Shown: piece by piece, positions 9,674-19,046 of the stretch
How positions within the stretch are numbered: position 1 is the first letter of the stretch
How the letters are laid out: every line of letters begins with the position of its first letter
Program-made: the position numbers and the translations under genes
Origin: Streptococcus parasanguinis
GTDB taxonomy: Bacteria; Bacillota; Bacilli; Lactobacillales; Streptococcaceae
Length of the DNA: 64,000 nucleotides
Assembly: GCF_023109675.1 (NCBI RefSeq)
Contig: NZ_JALDUR010000002.1
Location: 62,001 to 126,000, forward strand
Direction: 5' to 3'
Notes under the pieces: model-generated
The model's database searches: none
Seen by the model: the letters and a program-made list of their open reading frames with translations, nothing else
What the model was told of the DNA's origin: nothing

Positions 9674-11959
9674 ATGAATCCTTTATTGAATGGTATGAAT
9701 GATCGCCAAGCAGAGGCGGTCCAAACGACAGAAGGTCCCCTCTTGATCATGGCGGGGGCTGGTTCTGGTAAGACACGTGTCTTGACCCACCGCATCGCTT
9801 ACTTGATCGATGAAAAAATGGTCAATCCTTGGAATATTTTGGCCATTACCTTTACCAATAAAGCCGCTCGGGAGATGAAGGAGCGGGCTTATCAATTGAA
9901 TCCAGCCACCCAAGATTGCTTGATTGCGACCTTCCACTCCATGTGTGTGCGCATCCTTCGCCGAGATGCGGATCATATTGGCTACAATCGCAATTTTACT
10001 ATTGTAGATCCAGGAGAACAACGGACCTTGATGAAGCGGATCTTGAAGTCCTTGAACTTGGATCCTAAAAAATGGAATGAACGGACAATCTTGGGGACTA
10101 TTTCCAATGCCAAAAATGACCTGATCGATGAAGTGGCCTACGCCGCCCAGGCTGGCGATATGTACACCCAGATCGTCGCCAAGTGCTATGAGGCTTACCA
10201 AAAGGAACTCCGTCAGTCAGAAGCAGTGGACTTTGATGATTTGATCATGCTGACCTTGCGTCTTTTTGATCAGCATCCAGATGTGCTGACCTATTACCAG
10301 CAGAAGTTCCAATACATCCACGTAGACGAGTATCAAGATACCAACCATGCCCAATACCAGTTGGTCAAACTCTTGGCTTCACGCTTTAAAAATATCTGTG
10401 TCGTTGGGGATGCGGACCAGTCTATTTATGGCTGGCGGGGAGCAGATATGCAGAATATCCTGGACTTTGAGAAGGATTATAAGGAAGCTAAGGTCGTTTT
10501 GTTGGAGGAAAATTATCGTTCCACTAAAACTATCCTGCAAGCAGCCAATGATGTCATCAAAAACAATCGCCACCGCCGTCCGAAGAATCTCTGGACACAA
10601 AATGAAGACGGGGAAGATATTGTTTATTATCGGGCTAATGACGAGCAGGATGAAGCAGTCTTTGTTGCTAAAACGATTGAAGAGCTCAGTCGCGAAGCTG
10701 GCTACAAGCACCGTGATTTTGCTGTTCTCTACCGAACCAATGCCCAGTCACGGACCATTGAAGAAGCGCTGCTCAAGTCCAACATTCCCTACACCATGGT
10801 GGGAGGCACCAAGTTCTACAGCCGGAAGGAAATTCGGGATGTCATTGCTTATCTGAACTTGATTGCCAACCTCAGTGACAATATCAGTTTTGAGCGCATT
10901 ATCAATGAACCCAAGCGGGGAATCGGGCCAGGTACAGTGGATAAGATTCGTGACTTTGCCCAAATGCAAGAGTCTTCACTCCTGGATGCTTCAGCCAATA
11001 TCATGCTCTCAGGCATCAAAGGAAAGGCCGCTCAAGCCATCTGGGACTTTGCCAATCTCATTCTTGATTTGAGAGAAAGATTGGACCAGCTCACCATTAC
11101 AGAGTTGGTCGAAGAAGTCCTTGACAAGACAGGTTATATGACAGCCCTAACCAATCAGGGAAATTTGGAAAGTCAGGCCCGCATCGAGAATATCCAAGAG
11201 TTCCTATCTGTTACCAAGAATTTTGATGAAAATGGAGAGACCGTCGAAGACGAATCAGGTGTGGAAACCTTGAGTCGTTTCTTGAACGATTTGGCCTTGA
11301 TTGCCGATACAGACGATGGGGCCCAAGAAACTTCAGAAGTCACCTTGATGACTCTTCATGCAGCCAAGGGATTGGAGTTCCCGGTCGTCTTCTTGATTGG
11401 AATGGAAGAAAATGTCTTTCCTCTTAGTCGTGCAGCAGAGGATCCAGATGAATTGGAGGAAGAACGTCGCTTGGCTTATGTGGGGATCACGCGGGCAGAG
11501 AAGGTTCTCTTCTTGACCAATGCCAACTCTCGTTTGCTCTTTGGGCGGACCAGCTACAACCGTCCGACGCGCTTTATCAATGAAATTAGCTCAGATTTGT
11601 TAACCTACCAAGGATTAGCGCGTCCGGCCAACACTAGCTTTAAGGCTTCTTATAGCAATGGTGGCGGAACGACCTTTGGAAAAGGCATGAGTCTGTCACA
11701 AGCCCTTCAAGAGCGCAAGAGACAAGCAGCTCCAAGTGCCCTCACATCATCAAGCCTCCCCTTTGGCAATAGCAACCGTTCTAGTGACAAAGAGAGCGTC
11801 GCTTGGTCTATTGGCGATATTGCTATTCACAAGAAGTGGGGAGAAGGAACCGTGCTTGAAGTATCAGGCAGTGGCAATACCCAAGAGCTTAAGATTAACT
11901 TCCCAGAAGTGGGTCTCAAGAAACTCTTGGCCAGTGTCGCGCCGATTGAGAAGAAATAA
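9674..11959 (+). CDS. pcrA: ATP-dependent DNA helicase PcrA (UvrD/Rep family)
   Basis: Superfamily 1A 3'-5' helicase for repair, plasmid replication and removal of RecA. Motifs are in order: Q-motif and MNDRQAEAV start, Walker [26 protein letters not shown] (II), [13 protein letters not shown] (III), ENYRST (IV), [13 protein letters not shown] (V), [13 protein letters not shown] (VI), and a C-terminal tudor-like tail. The ATG at 9674 is preferred over one at 9656 because GAGGAG ends seven bases before it, giving 761 residues, the usual length. It stands as a single-gene unit, with a terminator at 12035. Confidence 0.97.
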   Translation: MNPLLNGMNDRQAEAVQTTEGPLLIMAGAGSGKTRVLTHRIAYLIDEKMVNPWNILAITFTNKAAREMKERAYQLNPATQDCLIATFHSMCVRILRRDADHIGYNRNFTIVDPGEQRTLMKRILKSLNLDPKKWNERTILGTISNAKNDLIDEVAYAAQAGDMYTQIVAKCYEAYQKELRQSEAVDFDDLIMLTLRLFDQHPDVLTYYQQKFQYIHVDEYQDTNHAQYQLVKLLASRFKNICVVGDADQSIYGWRGADMQNILDFEKDYKEAKVVLLEENYRSTKTILQAANDVIKNNRHRRPKNLWTQNEDGEDIVYYRANDEQDEAVFVAKTIEELSREAGYKHRDFAVLYRTNAQSRTIEEALLKSNIPYTMVGGTKFYSRKEIRDVIAYLNLIANLSDNISFERIINEPKRGIGPGTVDKIRDFAQMQESSLLDASANIMLSGIKGKAAQAIWDFANLILDLRERLDQLTITELVEEVLDKTGYMTALTNQGNLESQARIENIQEFLSVTKNFDENGETVEDESGVETLSRFLNDLALIADTDDGAQETSEVTLMTLHAAKGLEFPVVFLIGMEENVFPLSRAAEDPDELEEERRLAYVGITRAEKVLFLTNANSRLLFGRTSYNRPTRFINEISSDLLTYQGLARPANTSFKASYSNGGGTTFGKGMSLSQALQERKRQAAPSALTSSSLPFGNSNRSSDKESVAWSIGDIAIHKKWGEGTVLEVSGSGNTQELKINFPEVGLKKLLASVAPIEKK

Positions 11960-12034
11960 GTGGAGATCAGGAAGCTAAGTTCACTGTTTCAGATTATAAA
12001 CAATCAACCTCTATAGAGAAATGAATATTCAGTT

Positions 12035-12066
12035 AAAACCAGCAAGCCTCGTTTGCTGGTTTTGAT
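12035..12066 (+). terminator. Terminator after pcrA
   Basis: Stem AAAACCAGCAA...TTGCTGGTTTT of 11 perfect pairs with a 7-base loop, followed by GATTTT. Confidence 0.85.
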
Positions 12067-12079
12067 TTTACAGGTGACA

Positions 12080-12088
12080 TGATATAAT
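12080..12088 (+). promoter_or_regulatory. Extended -10 promoter of the DUF2130 gene
   Basis: TGATATAAT, 28 bases before the ATG at 12117. Confidence 0.65.
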
Positions 12089-12116
12089 ATACTAAGAATA
12101 GAGAAAGAGGCAGGCT

Positions 12117-13391
12117 ATGAACGAAATCAAGTGCCCCAACTGTGGGGAAGTTTTTACAGTTAATGAAAGTCAATACAGCGAGCTCTTGTCACAGGTACGG
12201 ACAGCTGAGTTTGACAAGGAAATTCATGAGCGGATTCGGCAAGAATTGGCTTTGGCAGAGCAAAAGGCCCTAAATGAGCAGCAAGAGAGGTTAGCTAAGA
12301 AGGACCAAGAAATTGCCCAGTTACAGAACCAGATTCAACAGTTTGATACCGAAAAAGAATTGGCCAAAAAAGAGGTGGAGCAAACCGCTAGCCAAAGTCT
12401 GCTAGAGAAAGAAAAAGAAGTTCAACAACTTGAGAATCAGCTGGCGACCTTGCGCTTGGAGCATGAAAACAAACTGCAAAAGACGCTTTCTGACCTAGAG
12501 AAAGAAAGAGACCAGATCAAAAATCAGCTCCTTTTACAAGAAAAAGAAAACGAGCTTTCTCTGACTTCGGTGAAACAAAACTATGAAGCCCAGCTTAAAG
12601 CGGCCAATGAGCAAGTTGAGTTTTACAAGAATTTCAAGGCCCAACAATCAACCAAGGCCATTGGGGAAAGTCTGGAGCAGTATGCGGAGAGTGAGTTTAA
12701 CAAGGTTCGTAGCTTTGCCTTCCCTAATGCCTATTTTGAAAAGGACAACAAGGTCTCTGCACGTGGGTCTAAAGGGGACTTTATCTTCCGTGACTTTGAT
12801 GAAAATGGGCTGGAATTCATTTCCATCATGTTTGAGATGAAAAATGAAGCAGATGGAACTGAGAAGAAGCATAAGAACGCTGATTTTTACAAAGAATTAG
12901 ACAAAGACCGTCGGGAAAAGAACTGTGAGTATGCTGTTTTGGTAAGTATGCTTGAAGCAGATAATGACTACTTCAACACAGGGATTGTCGATGTTAGCCA
13001 CGAGTATGAGAAGATGTACGTCGTTCGTCCTCAGTTCTTTATCCAGTTGATTGGTCTCTTACGCAATGCGGCTCTTAACTCTCTAAAATACAAGCAAGAA
13101 CTAGCACTTATCCGTGAGCAAAATATTGACATCACCCACTTTGAAGAAGACCTGGATGCATTTAAAGTTGCCTTTGCTAAGAACTACAATTCGGCTTCTG
13201 TCAACTTTGGCAAGGCTATCGATGAAATCGACAAGGCCATCAAACGGATGGAAGAAGTCAAGAAATTCTTGACTACGTCAGAAAACCAACTCCGCCTCGC
13301 TAACAACAAGTTGGATGATGTTTCCGTTAAAAAATTGACTCGGAAGAATCCAACCATGAAGGCTAAGTTTGATGCCTTGAAGGAAGACTAG
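12117..13391 (+). CDS. DUF2130 domain-containing protein with zinc ribbon and coiled coil
   Basis: Function unknown. The 424 residues open with a CPNCG zinc-ribbon half, followed by a long Glu/Lys/Gln-rich coiled coil (about residues 25-185) and a compact C-terminal domain (about 190-415) of the DUF2130 family, with the conserved stretches GSKGDFIFRDFDENG and FEMKNEADG. The acidic/lysine pattern of that domain (D...E.K) resembles restriction-endonuclease-like folds, which is inference only. It is followed nine bases later by an acetyltransferase gene and probably co-transcribed with it. No signal peptide, so it is cytoplasmic. Confidence 0.82.
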   Translation: MNEIKCPNCGEVFTVNESQYSELLSQVRTAEFDKEIHERIRQELALAEQKALNEQQERLAKKDQEIAQLQNQIQQFDTEKELAKKEVEQTASQSLLEKEKEVQQLENQLATLRLEHENKLQKTLSDLEKERDQIKNQLLLQEKENELSLTSVKQNYEAQLKAANEQVEFYKNFKAQQSTKAIGESLEQYAESEFNKVRSFAFPNAYFEKDNKVSARGSKGDFIFRDFDENGLEFISIMFEMKNEADGTEKKHKNADFYKELDKDRREKNCEYAVLVSMLEADNDYFNTGIVDVSHEYEKMYVVRPQFFIQLIGLLRNAALNSLKYKQELALIREQNIDITHFEEDLDAFKVAFAKNYNSASVNFGKAIDEIDKAIKRMEEVKKFLTTSENQLRLANNKLDDVSVKKLTRKNPTMKAKFDALKED

Positions 13392-13400
13392 GAGGCTCCT

Positions 13401-13844
13401 ATGCAGATACGAAAAGCAACCATAAAAGATGCTGAAGCCCTACTGTCTTTATACGAAGACTTGGGCTATCCAACAACCGCTTCTAAGCTGTCTCGACGTT
13501 TAGAAATGATACTTTCTCAGCCACATTATGGCTGTCTTCTAGCTGAAAGAAACGGAGTAATTTTAGGTTTCTTAGGTTATGCAAAGCTCTTCTTTTTTGA
13601 AGCAGATGGGTCTTACTATCGAATTTTAGCTTTGTCAGTTGCAAAAGAAACAAGACGACAAGGAATTGCTAGTAGGCTAATCGATGAATTGAAAAAACAA
13701 GCGGTAAAAGAAGGGGTTAAGGCGCTGGCTCTAAATAGTGGATTAACCGCTGAACGAAATGCTGCACATCAGTTTTATCAGGCAGTTGGATTTGAAAAAG
13801 TAACTGCCGGCTTTGCTCTGTATTTAAAAACTCAACATGAATAA
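13401..13844 (+). CDS. GNAT family N-acetyltransferase
   Basis: Single GNAT domain of 147 residues. The acetyl-CoA pyrophosphate loop is RRQGIAS in motif A, preceded by the strand YYRILALSV and followed by ALNSGLTAERNAAHQFYQAVGF (motif B). AGGAGG lies seven bases before the ATG. The gene follows the DUF2130 gene closely and precedes a hydrolase gene by 30 bases, so three genes may share one transcript. The substrate cannot be predicted. Confidence 0.87.
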   Translation: MQIRKATIKDAEALLSLYEDLGYPTTASKLSRRLEMILSQPHYGCLLAERNGVILGFLGYAKLFFFEADGSYYRILALSVAKETRRQGIASRLIDELKKQAVKEGVKALALNSGLTAERNAAHQFYQAVGFEKVTAGFALYLKTQHE

Positions 13845-13874
13845 ACATGATAAAATAGGAGAGAAAACGAAGTA

Positions 13875-14675
13875 ATGTCTTCAACAAAAGGGAAAACCTT
13901 ATATTTGAACAAAAAGAGCATGGACTATGTAACATTTGGAAAAGGTAAACAGCCATTAGTGATCATACCAGGATTGGGGGATGGATTGCAGACGGTTAAA
14001 GGTATGGCTATGCCTTTTTCAATCACATACCGTATACTTGCCAAACGTTACAAAATCTATGTTTTTTCTCGAATCAATGAGCTGAGACAGGGCTATACAA
14101 CGCGGGATATGGCAGCAGATGTAGCAGAAGCAATGGAGGCGCTGAACTTAGATACATCTTATGTTATGGGGATTTCGCAAGGTGGAATGATTGCCCAATG
14201 GTTGGTGGTGGATTTCCCTGAAAAGGTTCAAAAGCTCATCTTAGCCGTGACTACTGCAAAACCTAGTCAACTTGCTAGAGAGCGAATTGAGCATTGGCAA
14301 AAGCTTAGTCAATCTGGAACTTTTAAGCATCTCATGCTGGATATCGCAAAGCACTCCTATACGCAAAAGAGCTATCAAAAGTGGCGGTTCCTTTATAATA
14401 TCATGGGTCGCTTGGGGCGAATCAAAGATGAAAATAGAATTGCCATTCAGTCTCAGTCTTGCCTTACTCACGATAGCATTGAGGTCTTAAAGGAAATTCA
14501 GTGTCCAACCTTTGTCCTTGGTGCGCTTGAAGATGATGTGATTGGTGTGGACGGATCCAAGGAACTAGCAAAAGCGATTTCGGATTGTCAACTCCTCATT
14601 CTTAAGCATTCTGGGCATGCTCTTTATGAAGAAAATAAAGCATTTCAAGAGGCTGTCTGTGGATTCTTAAACTAA
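13875..14675 (+). CDS. Alpha/beta-hydrolase
   Basis: Alpha/beta-hydrolase fold protein of 266 residues, cytoplasmic. The oxyanion region is IIPGLGDGLQT, the nucleophile elbow is GISQGG (Ser), the acid is the Asp in LEDDVIG and the general base is the His in HSGHALY near the C-terminus, so the catalytic triad is complete. The family includes esterases, lactonases and haloperoxidase-like enzymes, and the substrate is not evident. It ends at a strong bidirectional terminator shared with the convergent reductase gene. Confidence 0.85.
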   Translation: MSSTKGKTLYLNKKSMDYVTFGKGKQPLVIIPGLGDGLQTVKGMAMPFSITYRILAKRYKIYVFSRINELRQGYTTRDMAADVAEAMEALNLDTSYVMGISQGGMIAQWLVVDFPEKVQKLILAVTTAKPSQLARERIEHWQKLSQSGTFKHLMLDIAKHSYTQKSYQKWRFLYNIMGRLGRIKDENRIAIQSQSCLTHDSIEVLKEIQCPTFVLGALEDDVIGVDGSKELAKAISDCQLLILKHSGHALYEENKAFQEAVCGFLN

Positions 14676-14704
14676 AAAACGCTGGAAAAATTCCAGCGTT
14701 TTTA
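14675..14704. terminator. Bidirectional terminator between hydrolase and reductase genes
   Basis: Perfect stem AAAAACGCTGGAA-AAA-TTCCAGCGTTTTT with U-runs on both strands. Confidence 0.9.
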
Positions 14705-14710
14705 TTCTAG

Positions 14711-16027
14711 TTAAATCGCAAAGAGATCGTTTAGGTTTTCTGCCATGGTTGGGTGGGTAAAGATTTGTTTTGCGATGTAAGTATAAGGGATCTTGTTGTC
14801 CATCGCCATGGTGATCAGGTTGATGATTTCGCCTGCAGCTTCTCCAAAGAGCGTCACTCCAAGAATTTCTTTAGTTTCTGGGTTGACCACGGCTTTGAAG
14901 GCACCTCGAAGGTCTGCATTGACGTGTCCGCGTGGCATAGCAGCAACTGACAATTCTTTAACAGCAACTGGAAGCCCTTTGTCGCGTGCTTCTTGCTCGG
15001 TCAAGCCGACTTGGGCCAAAGGAGGAGCAATGAAGAGTGTTGTCGCATAGTTTCCGCGTGTTTCGAGATTGTAGCTACCATCGCCTGTGAGGTAGTTGAA
15101 GACGATGCGGAAGTCATCGAGGGACATATAGGTGAATTGAGGACCACCATTGACATCCCCAACTGCAAAGACACCAGGGACGCTGGTTTCCAAATGACGG
15201 TTGACTTGAATCGCTCCACGATCAGTGACTTGGATGTCTGTGTTCTCAAGACCAAGACCAGCTGTATTTGGCTTACGTCCTGTTGCGTAGAGGAGGATAT
15301 CGAACTCGAAGTTTCCTTTATCGGTTACAAGGGTTAAGCTGTTTTCGCCATCCTTAATTTCTTGGGTATGAACGCCTTGCAAGAATTGAATGCCATCTTC
15401 TTCAAGGTAGCCTTTTGCAAGAGCTGCAATGCTTGGCTCGATCCGTGGCAAGAATGCTTCAGAAGCGTCTAGTACCGTTACTTGGCTGCCCAAGGTATTG
15501 TAAAGGTGGGCAAATTCCAATCCGATTGGTCCACCACCAAGGACACCGAGGCGTTTAGGTAGGTTTTCCAAACGTTGAATACCGGTTGAATCCACGGCAA
15601 ATTTACTTTCAGCTAATCCTGGGATCGGAAGGACATTTGGCACAGCACCAGTATTAATAATAATGGTTTCAGCTGTCAATTCTTCCTTTTCCTCACCAGC
15701 TTGAATTTCGATGACCTTGTTAGAAACGAAACGAGCCGTCGCATCGATAATGTCTACACCAGTTCCAGCAATCGTTGCGTAGTTCTTACCATTGAGACGA
15801 GTAGTGACTGCATTTTTCTCATTCATGGCTTGCTCAAAATCCAAGCCTTTTTCTGCTGCAACAATCAAGGTCTTGGTGGGAATACAAGCGATATTGATAC
15901 AAGTACCACCGTACATAGATTTGCTCTTTTCAATCAGAGCGACTTTTTTTCCTTGGCTTGATAATTTCGCTGCGAGTGTTTTACCAGCTTTACCAAATCC
16001 AATCACAATAACATCATACATTAACAT
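14711..16027 (-). CDS. har: RclA/Har-type flavoprotein disulfide reductase (probable hypothiocyanous acid reductase)
   Basis: FAD/NAD(P)-dependent class I oxidoreductase of 438 residues. Visible: N-terminal FAD fold VIVIGFGKAGKTLA, redox disulfide GGTCINIACIPTKT (Cys43/Cys48), NAD(P) fold LGVLGGGPIGLEFA, second FAD contact FAVGDVNGG, and a C-terminal dimerisation domain ending HPTMAENLNDLF. The GFGKAGKT start and FTYMSLDDFRI match E. coli RclA and the pneumococcal Har enzyme, which reduces hypothiocyanous acid made by lactoperoxidase in saliva. It lacks the His-containing general-acid motif of glutathione reductases in its usual form. Two in-frame ATGs exist (16027 and 16021); the first has GAAGG upstream. 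Monocistronic. Confidence 0.85.
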   Translation of the reverse strand: MLMYDVIVIGFGKAGKTLAAKLSSQGKKVALIEKSKSMYGGTCINIACIPTKTLIVAAEKGLDFEQAMNEKNAVTTRLNGKNYATIAGTGVDIIDATARFVSNKVIEIQAGEEKEELTAETIIINTGAVPNVLPIPGLAESKFAVDSTGIQRLENLPKRLGVLGGGPIGLEFAHLYNTLGSQVTVLDASEAFLPRIEPSIAALAKGYLEEDGIQFLQGVHTQEIKDGENSLTLVTDKGNFEFDILLYATGRKPNTAGLGLENTDIQVTDRGAIQVNRHLETSVPGVFAVGDVNGGPQFTYMSLDDFRIVFNYLTGDGSYNLETRGNYATTLFIAPPLAQVGLTEQEARDKGLPVAVKELSVAAMPRGHVNADLRGAFKAVVNPETKEILGVTLFGEAAGEIINLITMAMDNKIPYTYIAKQIFTHPTMAENLNDLFAI

Positions 16028-16147
16028 ATGTTACACCTTCTTTCGCTTTCTATTGTATCAAATCCATTTTAAAAAGTCTGAAATCTGCTACGGGATTTTT
16101 TAGGAGCTCATGAGAAGGGGGAAAGAGGGACAAGAAGTCTTGTTTCA

Positions 16148-16156
16148 TGGTATAAT
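16148..16156 (+). promoter_or_regulatory. truB extended -10 promoter
   Basis: TGGTATAAT, about 52 bases upstream of the truB ATG. Confidence 0.7.
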
Positions 16157-16208
16157 AAAGGGTCGGTGGACCGGATGGTCACACAATCAGTTAGAAAGAG
16201 CAAATCAG

Positions 16209-17105
16209 ATGGACGGAATTATCAATGTAAAAAAGGAAGCAGGCATGACCTCACATGATGTGGTATTTAAACTGCGAAAAATCTTAGGAACTAAGAAGAT
16301 CGGCCATGGGGGAACGCTGGATCCGGATGTGGTGGGAGTGCTTCCAATAGCAGTTGGCAAGGCGACCCGGATGGTCGAATTCATGCAAGATGAAGGCAAG
16401 GTCTATGAAGGAGAAATCACTCTGGGATTTTCTACCACAACGGAGGATGCCAGCGGGGATGTCGTGGAGCGGACCCCAGTGGAAGTGCCTTTAGATGCAG
16501 AAGAGGTCGATCGCATGATTGCCCAAATGGTGGGAGAGATCGAGCAGGTACCGCCTATGTACTCCGCGGTTAAGGTCAATGGGCGTAAGCTCTATGAGTA
16601 TGCACGGGCAGGAGAAGAAGTGGAACGCCCTGTCCGACAGGTGACGATTTATGAATTCACGCGTACCAGTGAGATTGGCTACGAGGAAGGACTAGCCCGT
16701 TTTCGCTTCCGAGTTAAATGCAGCAAGGGCACCTATATCCGGACCTTGTCGGTGGATTTGGGTCAAAAACTGGGTTATGCAGCCCATATGTCTCATCTGA
16801 CACGGACCAGTGCTGCCGGTTTGTCACTGGAAGATTCCCTGACCTTAGAAGAAGTGGCTGAAAAAGTAGCACAAGGAGATTTGAGCTTCCTTCACCCACT
16901 TGAAATTGGCACCGGGGATCTGGAAAAAGTAGAGCTGACAGTAGAAGAGGTTGGCGAAGTTCAAGTGGGACGCTTTATTCCAGTTGAGAGTGACTCCAAA
17001 GAGTTAGCTGCTTTTTACCAAGGAAAATTGGTAGCCATTTTAGAAAAAAGAGAAGAACTTTACAAACCTCGAAAAGTCTTTCTAACAGAAAGTGTGTTAC
17101 AATAA
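16209..17105 (+). CDS. truB: tRNA pseudouridine(55) synthase
   Basis: Isomerises U55 to pseudouridine in the T-loop of tRNAs. The 298-residue product begins [19 protein letters not shown] and contains the catalytic-aspartate motif [19 protein letters not shown], the YEG.I.LG strand, [11 protein letters not shown] and a C-terminal PUA-like tail, the standard TruB layout. The frame is open further upstream to 16110, but that region holds the promoter; ATG 16209 gives the normal N-terminus. It precedes ribF by four bases, the common truB-ribF arrangement in Firmicutes. Confidence 0.96.
   Translation: MDGIINVKKEAGMTSHDVVFKLRKILGTKKIGHGGTLDPDVVGVLPIAVGKATRMVEFMQDEGKVYEGEITLGFSTTTEDASGDVVERTPVEVPLDAEEVDRMIAQMVGEIEQVPPMYSAVKVNGRKLYEYARAGEEVERPVRQVTIYEFTRTSEIGYEEGLARFRFRVKCSKGTYIRTLSVDLGQKLGYAAHMSHLTRTSAAGLSLEDSLTLEEVAEKVAQGDLSFLHPLEIGTGDLEKVELTVEEVGEVQVGRFIPVESDSKELAAFYQGKLVAILEKREELYKPRKVFLTESVLQ
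17095..17103 (+). promoter_or_regulatory. Possible internal promoter for ribF
   Basis: TGTTACAAT at the end of truB, ending only six bases before the ribF ATG. If used, the ribF mRNA would be essentially leaderless; no Shine-Dalgarno sequence is visible before that ATG. Confidence 0.4.
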
Positions 17106-17109
17106 ATTC

Positions 17110-18045
17110 ATGAATATTCGTACGATTACTACTGCTAACCAGATCCATTTGGAGAATGAGACAGTTTTGGTTCTGGGCTACTTTGATGGCCTGCATCTGG
17201 GGCATCAAGAACTCTTTAAAAAGGCGCGTCAGATCGCGGATGAAAAAGGCTTGAAGGTCGCTTTGTTAACCTTTCCTGAATCTCCTAAGTTAGCCTTTGT
17301 TCGCTACCAACCAGAATTACTGCTTCATTTGCAGAGTCCTGAGGATCGGTTCCAAAAATTAAACGAACTAGGAGTGGATGAGCTCTTCCTCATTGATTTT
17401 ACGACCGATTTTGCTTCTAAAACTGCCAAAGAATTTGTTGATCAATTTGTCAAAGCCTTGAGGGCCCGAGTTTTAATTGCTGGATTTGATTATAGTTTTG
17501 GCTCTGATAAGAAAACGGCCTCTGACTTAGCTGATTATTTTGATGGTCAAGTGGAAGTCATTTCTCCTGTATTGGATCAGGGGGAAAAGATTAGTTCAAC
17601 CCGCATTCGTCAAGCTATCCTAGAAGGACGCGTCCAAGAAGCTGCCCGTCTACTTGGTCACCCTTTATCCAGTCGGGGCATCGTCGTGCATGGGGATGCG
17701 CGTGGCCGCACCATTGGCTATCCTACTGCCAATTTAGCACCGATTGACCGGACCTATTTACCATCAGATGGGGTTTATGTAGTTGATGTCGATTTTAAAG
17801 GGCAGATCTATCGAGGCATGGCTTCTGTTGGCAAAAATGTCACCTTTGATGGAAAAGAGCTTCGTTTCGAAGTCAATCTCTTTGATTTTTCTGGAGATAT
17901 TTATGGCCATACTTTGACCATTCATTGGTTGGATAAGATACGGGAAATGGTCAAATTCGATGGGATCGATCAACTAGTGGCTCAATTGAAAGAAGATGAA
18001 GCAGTTTCACGAAACTGGACCAAGAGAGTGGGACAGAAGTCCTAG
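17110..18045 (+). CDS. ribF: Bifunctional riboflavin kinase/FAD synthetase
   Basis: Makes FMN and then FAD from riboflavin. The N-terminal adenylyltransferase half has GYFDGLHLGHQ and ISSTRIRQAI; the C-terminal kinase half has GRTIGYPTANL and SVGKNVTFDG. The 311 residues are a normal length. The last residues (RVGQKS) and the TAG stop are encoded by a copy of the 175-bp repeat beginning at 18024, so the native stop has been replaced. No Shine-Dalgarno precedes the ATG; translation could be coupled to truB (four bases away) or start on a near-leaderless message. Confidence 0.95.
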   Translation: MNIRTITTANQIHLENETVLVLGYFDGLHLGHQELFKKARQIADEKGLKVALLTFPESPKLAFVRYQPELLLHLQSPEDRFQKLNELGVDELFLIDFTTDFASKTAKEFVDQFVKALRARVLIAGFDYSFGSDKKTASDLADYFDGQVEVISPVLDQGEKISSTRIRQAILEGRVQEAARLLGHPLSSRGIVVHGDARGRTIGYPTANLAPIDRTYLPSDGVYVVDVDFKGQIYRGMASVGKNVTFDGKELRFEVNLFDFSGDIYGHTLTIHWLDKIREMVKFDGIDQLVAQLKEDEAVSRNWTKRVGQKS

Positions 18046-18198
18046 CCTCTCAATTGTTTTTGGATTGTCGAGCAAGACGCAGTGGTTGAGTGTGCTCTAC
18101 TACGCTGATTTCATCAGCTTTTACAGCCCTACTCAACTGTGCGGAGGTGGGACGACGAAATCGAATTCTAACGAATTACCGATTTCTGTCCCACTCTC
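18024..18198 (+). repeat. 175-bp three-hairpin repeat, copy 1
   Basis: The same 175-base unit occurs at 32749-32923 and inverted at 46983-47157. Left hairpin ending AAGTCCTAGCCTCTC is degenerate here; a long central stem (GGTTGAGT...ACTCAAC with CTGA-TTTCA-TCAG at its tip) and a right hairpin (GTGGGAC...CGATTTCTGTCCCAC) are intact. This copy lies over the 3' end of ribF. Short ORFs inside it recur in every copy and are not genes. Confidence 0.9.
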
Positions 18199-18309
18199 TT
18201 TTTTCGGGCTTCTTCTTGGGGAAAATGAAAGGGATTTCTTTTTTCCACTGAAATTCAGAAAAATCGTCGAGAAATCAAAAAAGCGCTTTTCAAGCACCTA
18301 TTTTTTTTG

Positions 18310-18315
18310 TATAAT
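18310..18315 (+). promoter_or_regulatory. spxA1 -10 box
   Basis: TATAAT 39 bases before the spx start, with a weak TTTCAA at 18288-18293 as a possible -35. The 111 bases between the repeat and this box hold no ORF. Confidence 0.6.
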
Positions 18316-18353
18316 AGAGTCAGATAGTTATATATAAAAAAGAAGTGAAACAC

Positions 18354-18755
18354 ATGATTACATTATTTTTATCACCGAGTTGTACATCATGTCGAAAAGC
18401 TCGGGCTTGGTTAAAAAAGCACGATGTTCCATTTAAAGAACACAATATTATGACAAGTCCTTTGAGCAAACAGGAGTTGACAAGTATATTGGCCTTGACC
18501 GAAAACGGAACAGACGACATTATTTCAACTCGTTCAAAGATTTTTCAAAAATTGGATGTTGATGTTGAAGATTTATCCATCTCAGCCTTGATCCGTCTGA
18601 TTGAGGAAAATCCAAGTCTCTTGCGGAGACCGATTATTTTAGATAACAAACGTATGCAGATTGGCTTTAACGAAGATGAAATTCGGGCCTTCTTGCCACG
18701 GAGTTATCGCAAACAAGAGTTACGCTCTGCCACTCTAAGAGCAGAAATAAACTAA
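18354..18755 (+). CDS. spxA1: Spx-type transcriptional regulator
   Basis: Redox-sensing regulator that binds the alpha C-terminal domain of RNA polymerase and controls oxidative-stress genes. The 133 residues show the arsenate-reductase-like fold, the CTSC switch (Cys10, Cys13), the RRPII loop and the conserved [13 protein letters not shown] stretch. ATG 18354 is preferred to GTG 18345, giving the standard [10 protein letters not shown] start. Its neighbourhood (truB-ribF upstream; UPF0223, inositol phosphatase and rRNA methyltransferase downstream) matches the spxA1 locus of Streptococcus mutans. Streptococci carry a second Spx elsewhere, and naming differs between species. Confidence 0.9.
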   Translation: MITLFLSPSCTSCRKARAWLKKHDVPFKEHNIMTSPLSKQELTSILALTENGTDDIISTRSKIFQKLDVDVEDLSISALIRLIEENPSLLRRPIILDNKRMQIGFNEDEIRAFLPRSYRKQELRSATLRAEIN

Positions 18756-18767
18756 GAAGTATGTCGA

Positions 18768-19046
18768 ATGCAAAAATATTATAGTTACCCACTGGACTTA
18801 TCGTGGAGCACTGAAGAGCTTGCTTCAGTGCTTTCTTTTTTCAATAAAGTTGAAGAAGCCTATGAAAGTAAGGTAGAGGCCAAAGAATACATGGAAGCCT
18901 ACCGCGCTTTTAAGAAGGTCGTACCTAGTATCGGAGAAGAAAAGCGTCTCGGACGGGAGTTCGAAGAAGTGAGCGGTTATTCTCTCTATCGTGCGACCCA
19001 GGCTGCAAAGCAAAAAGAGGAAGGATGGTTTTCTCTTGAAGAATAA
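18768..19046 (+). CDS. UPF0223 family protein
   Basis: Small cytoplasmic protein of 92 residues with the UPF0223 pattern: [14 protein letters not shown] at the N-terminus, a helical core, and [10 protein letters not shown] followed by [15 protein letters not shown]. No function is established. It sits 12 bases after spxA1 and overlaps the likely TTG start of the phosphatase gene by 11 bases, so the four genes 18354-21111 look like one operon. Confidence 0.85.
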   Translation: MQKYYSYPLDLSWSTEELASVLSFFNKVEEAYESKVEAKEYMEAYRAFKKVVPSIGEEKRLGREFEEVSGYSLYRATQAAKQKEEGWFSLEE

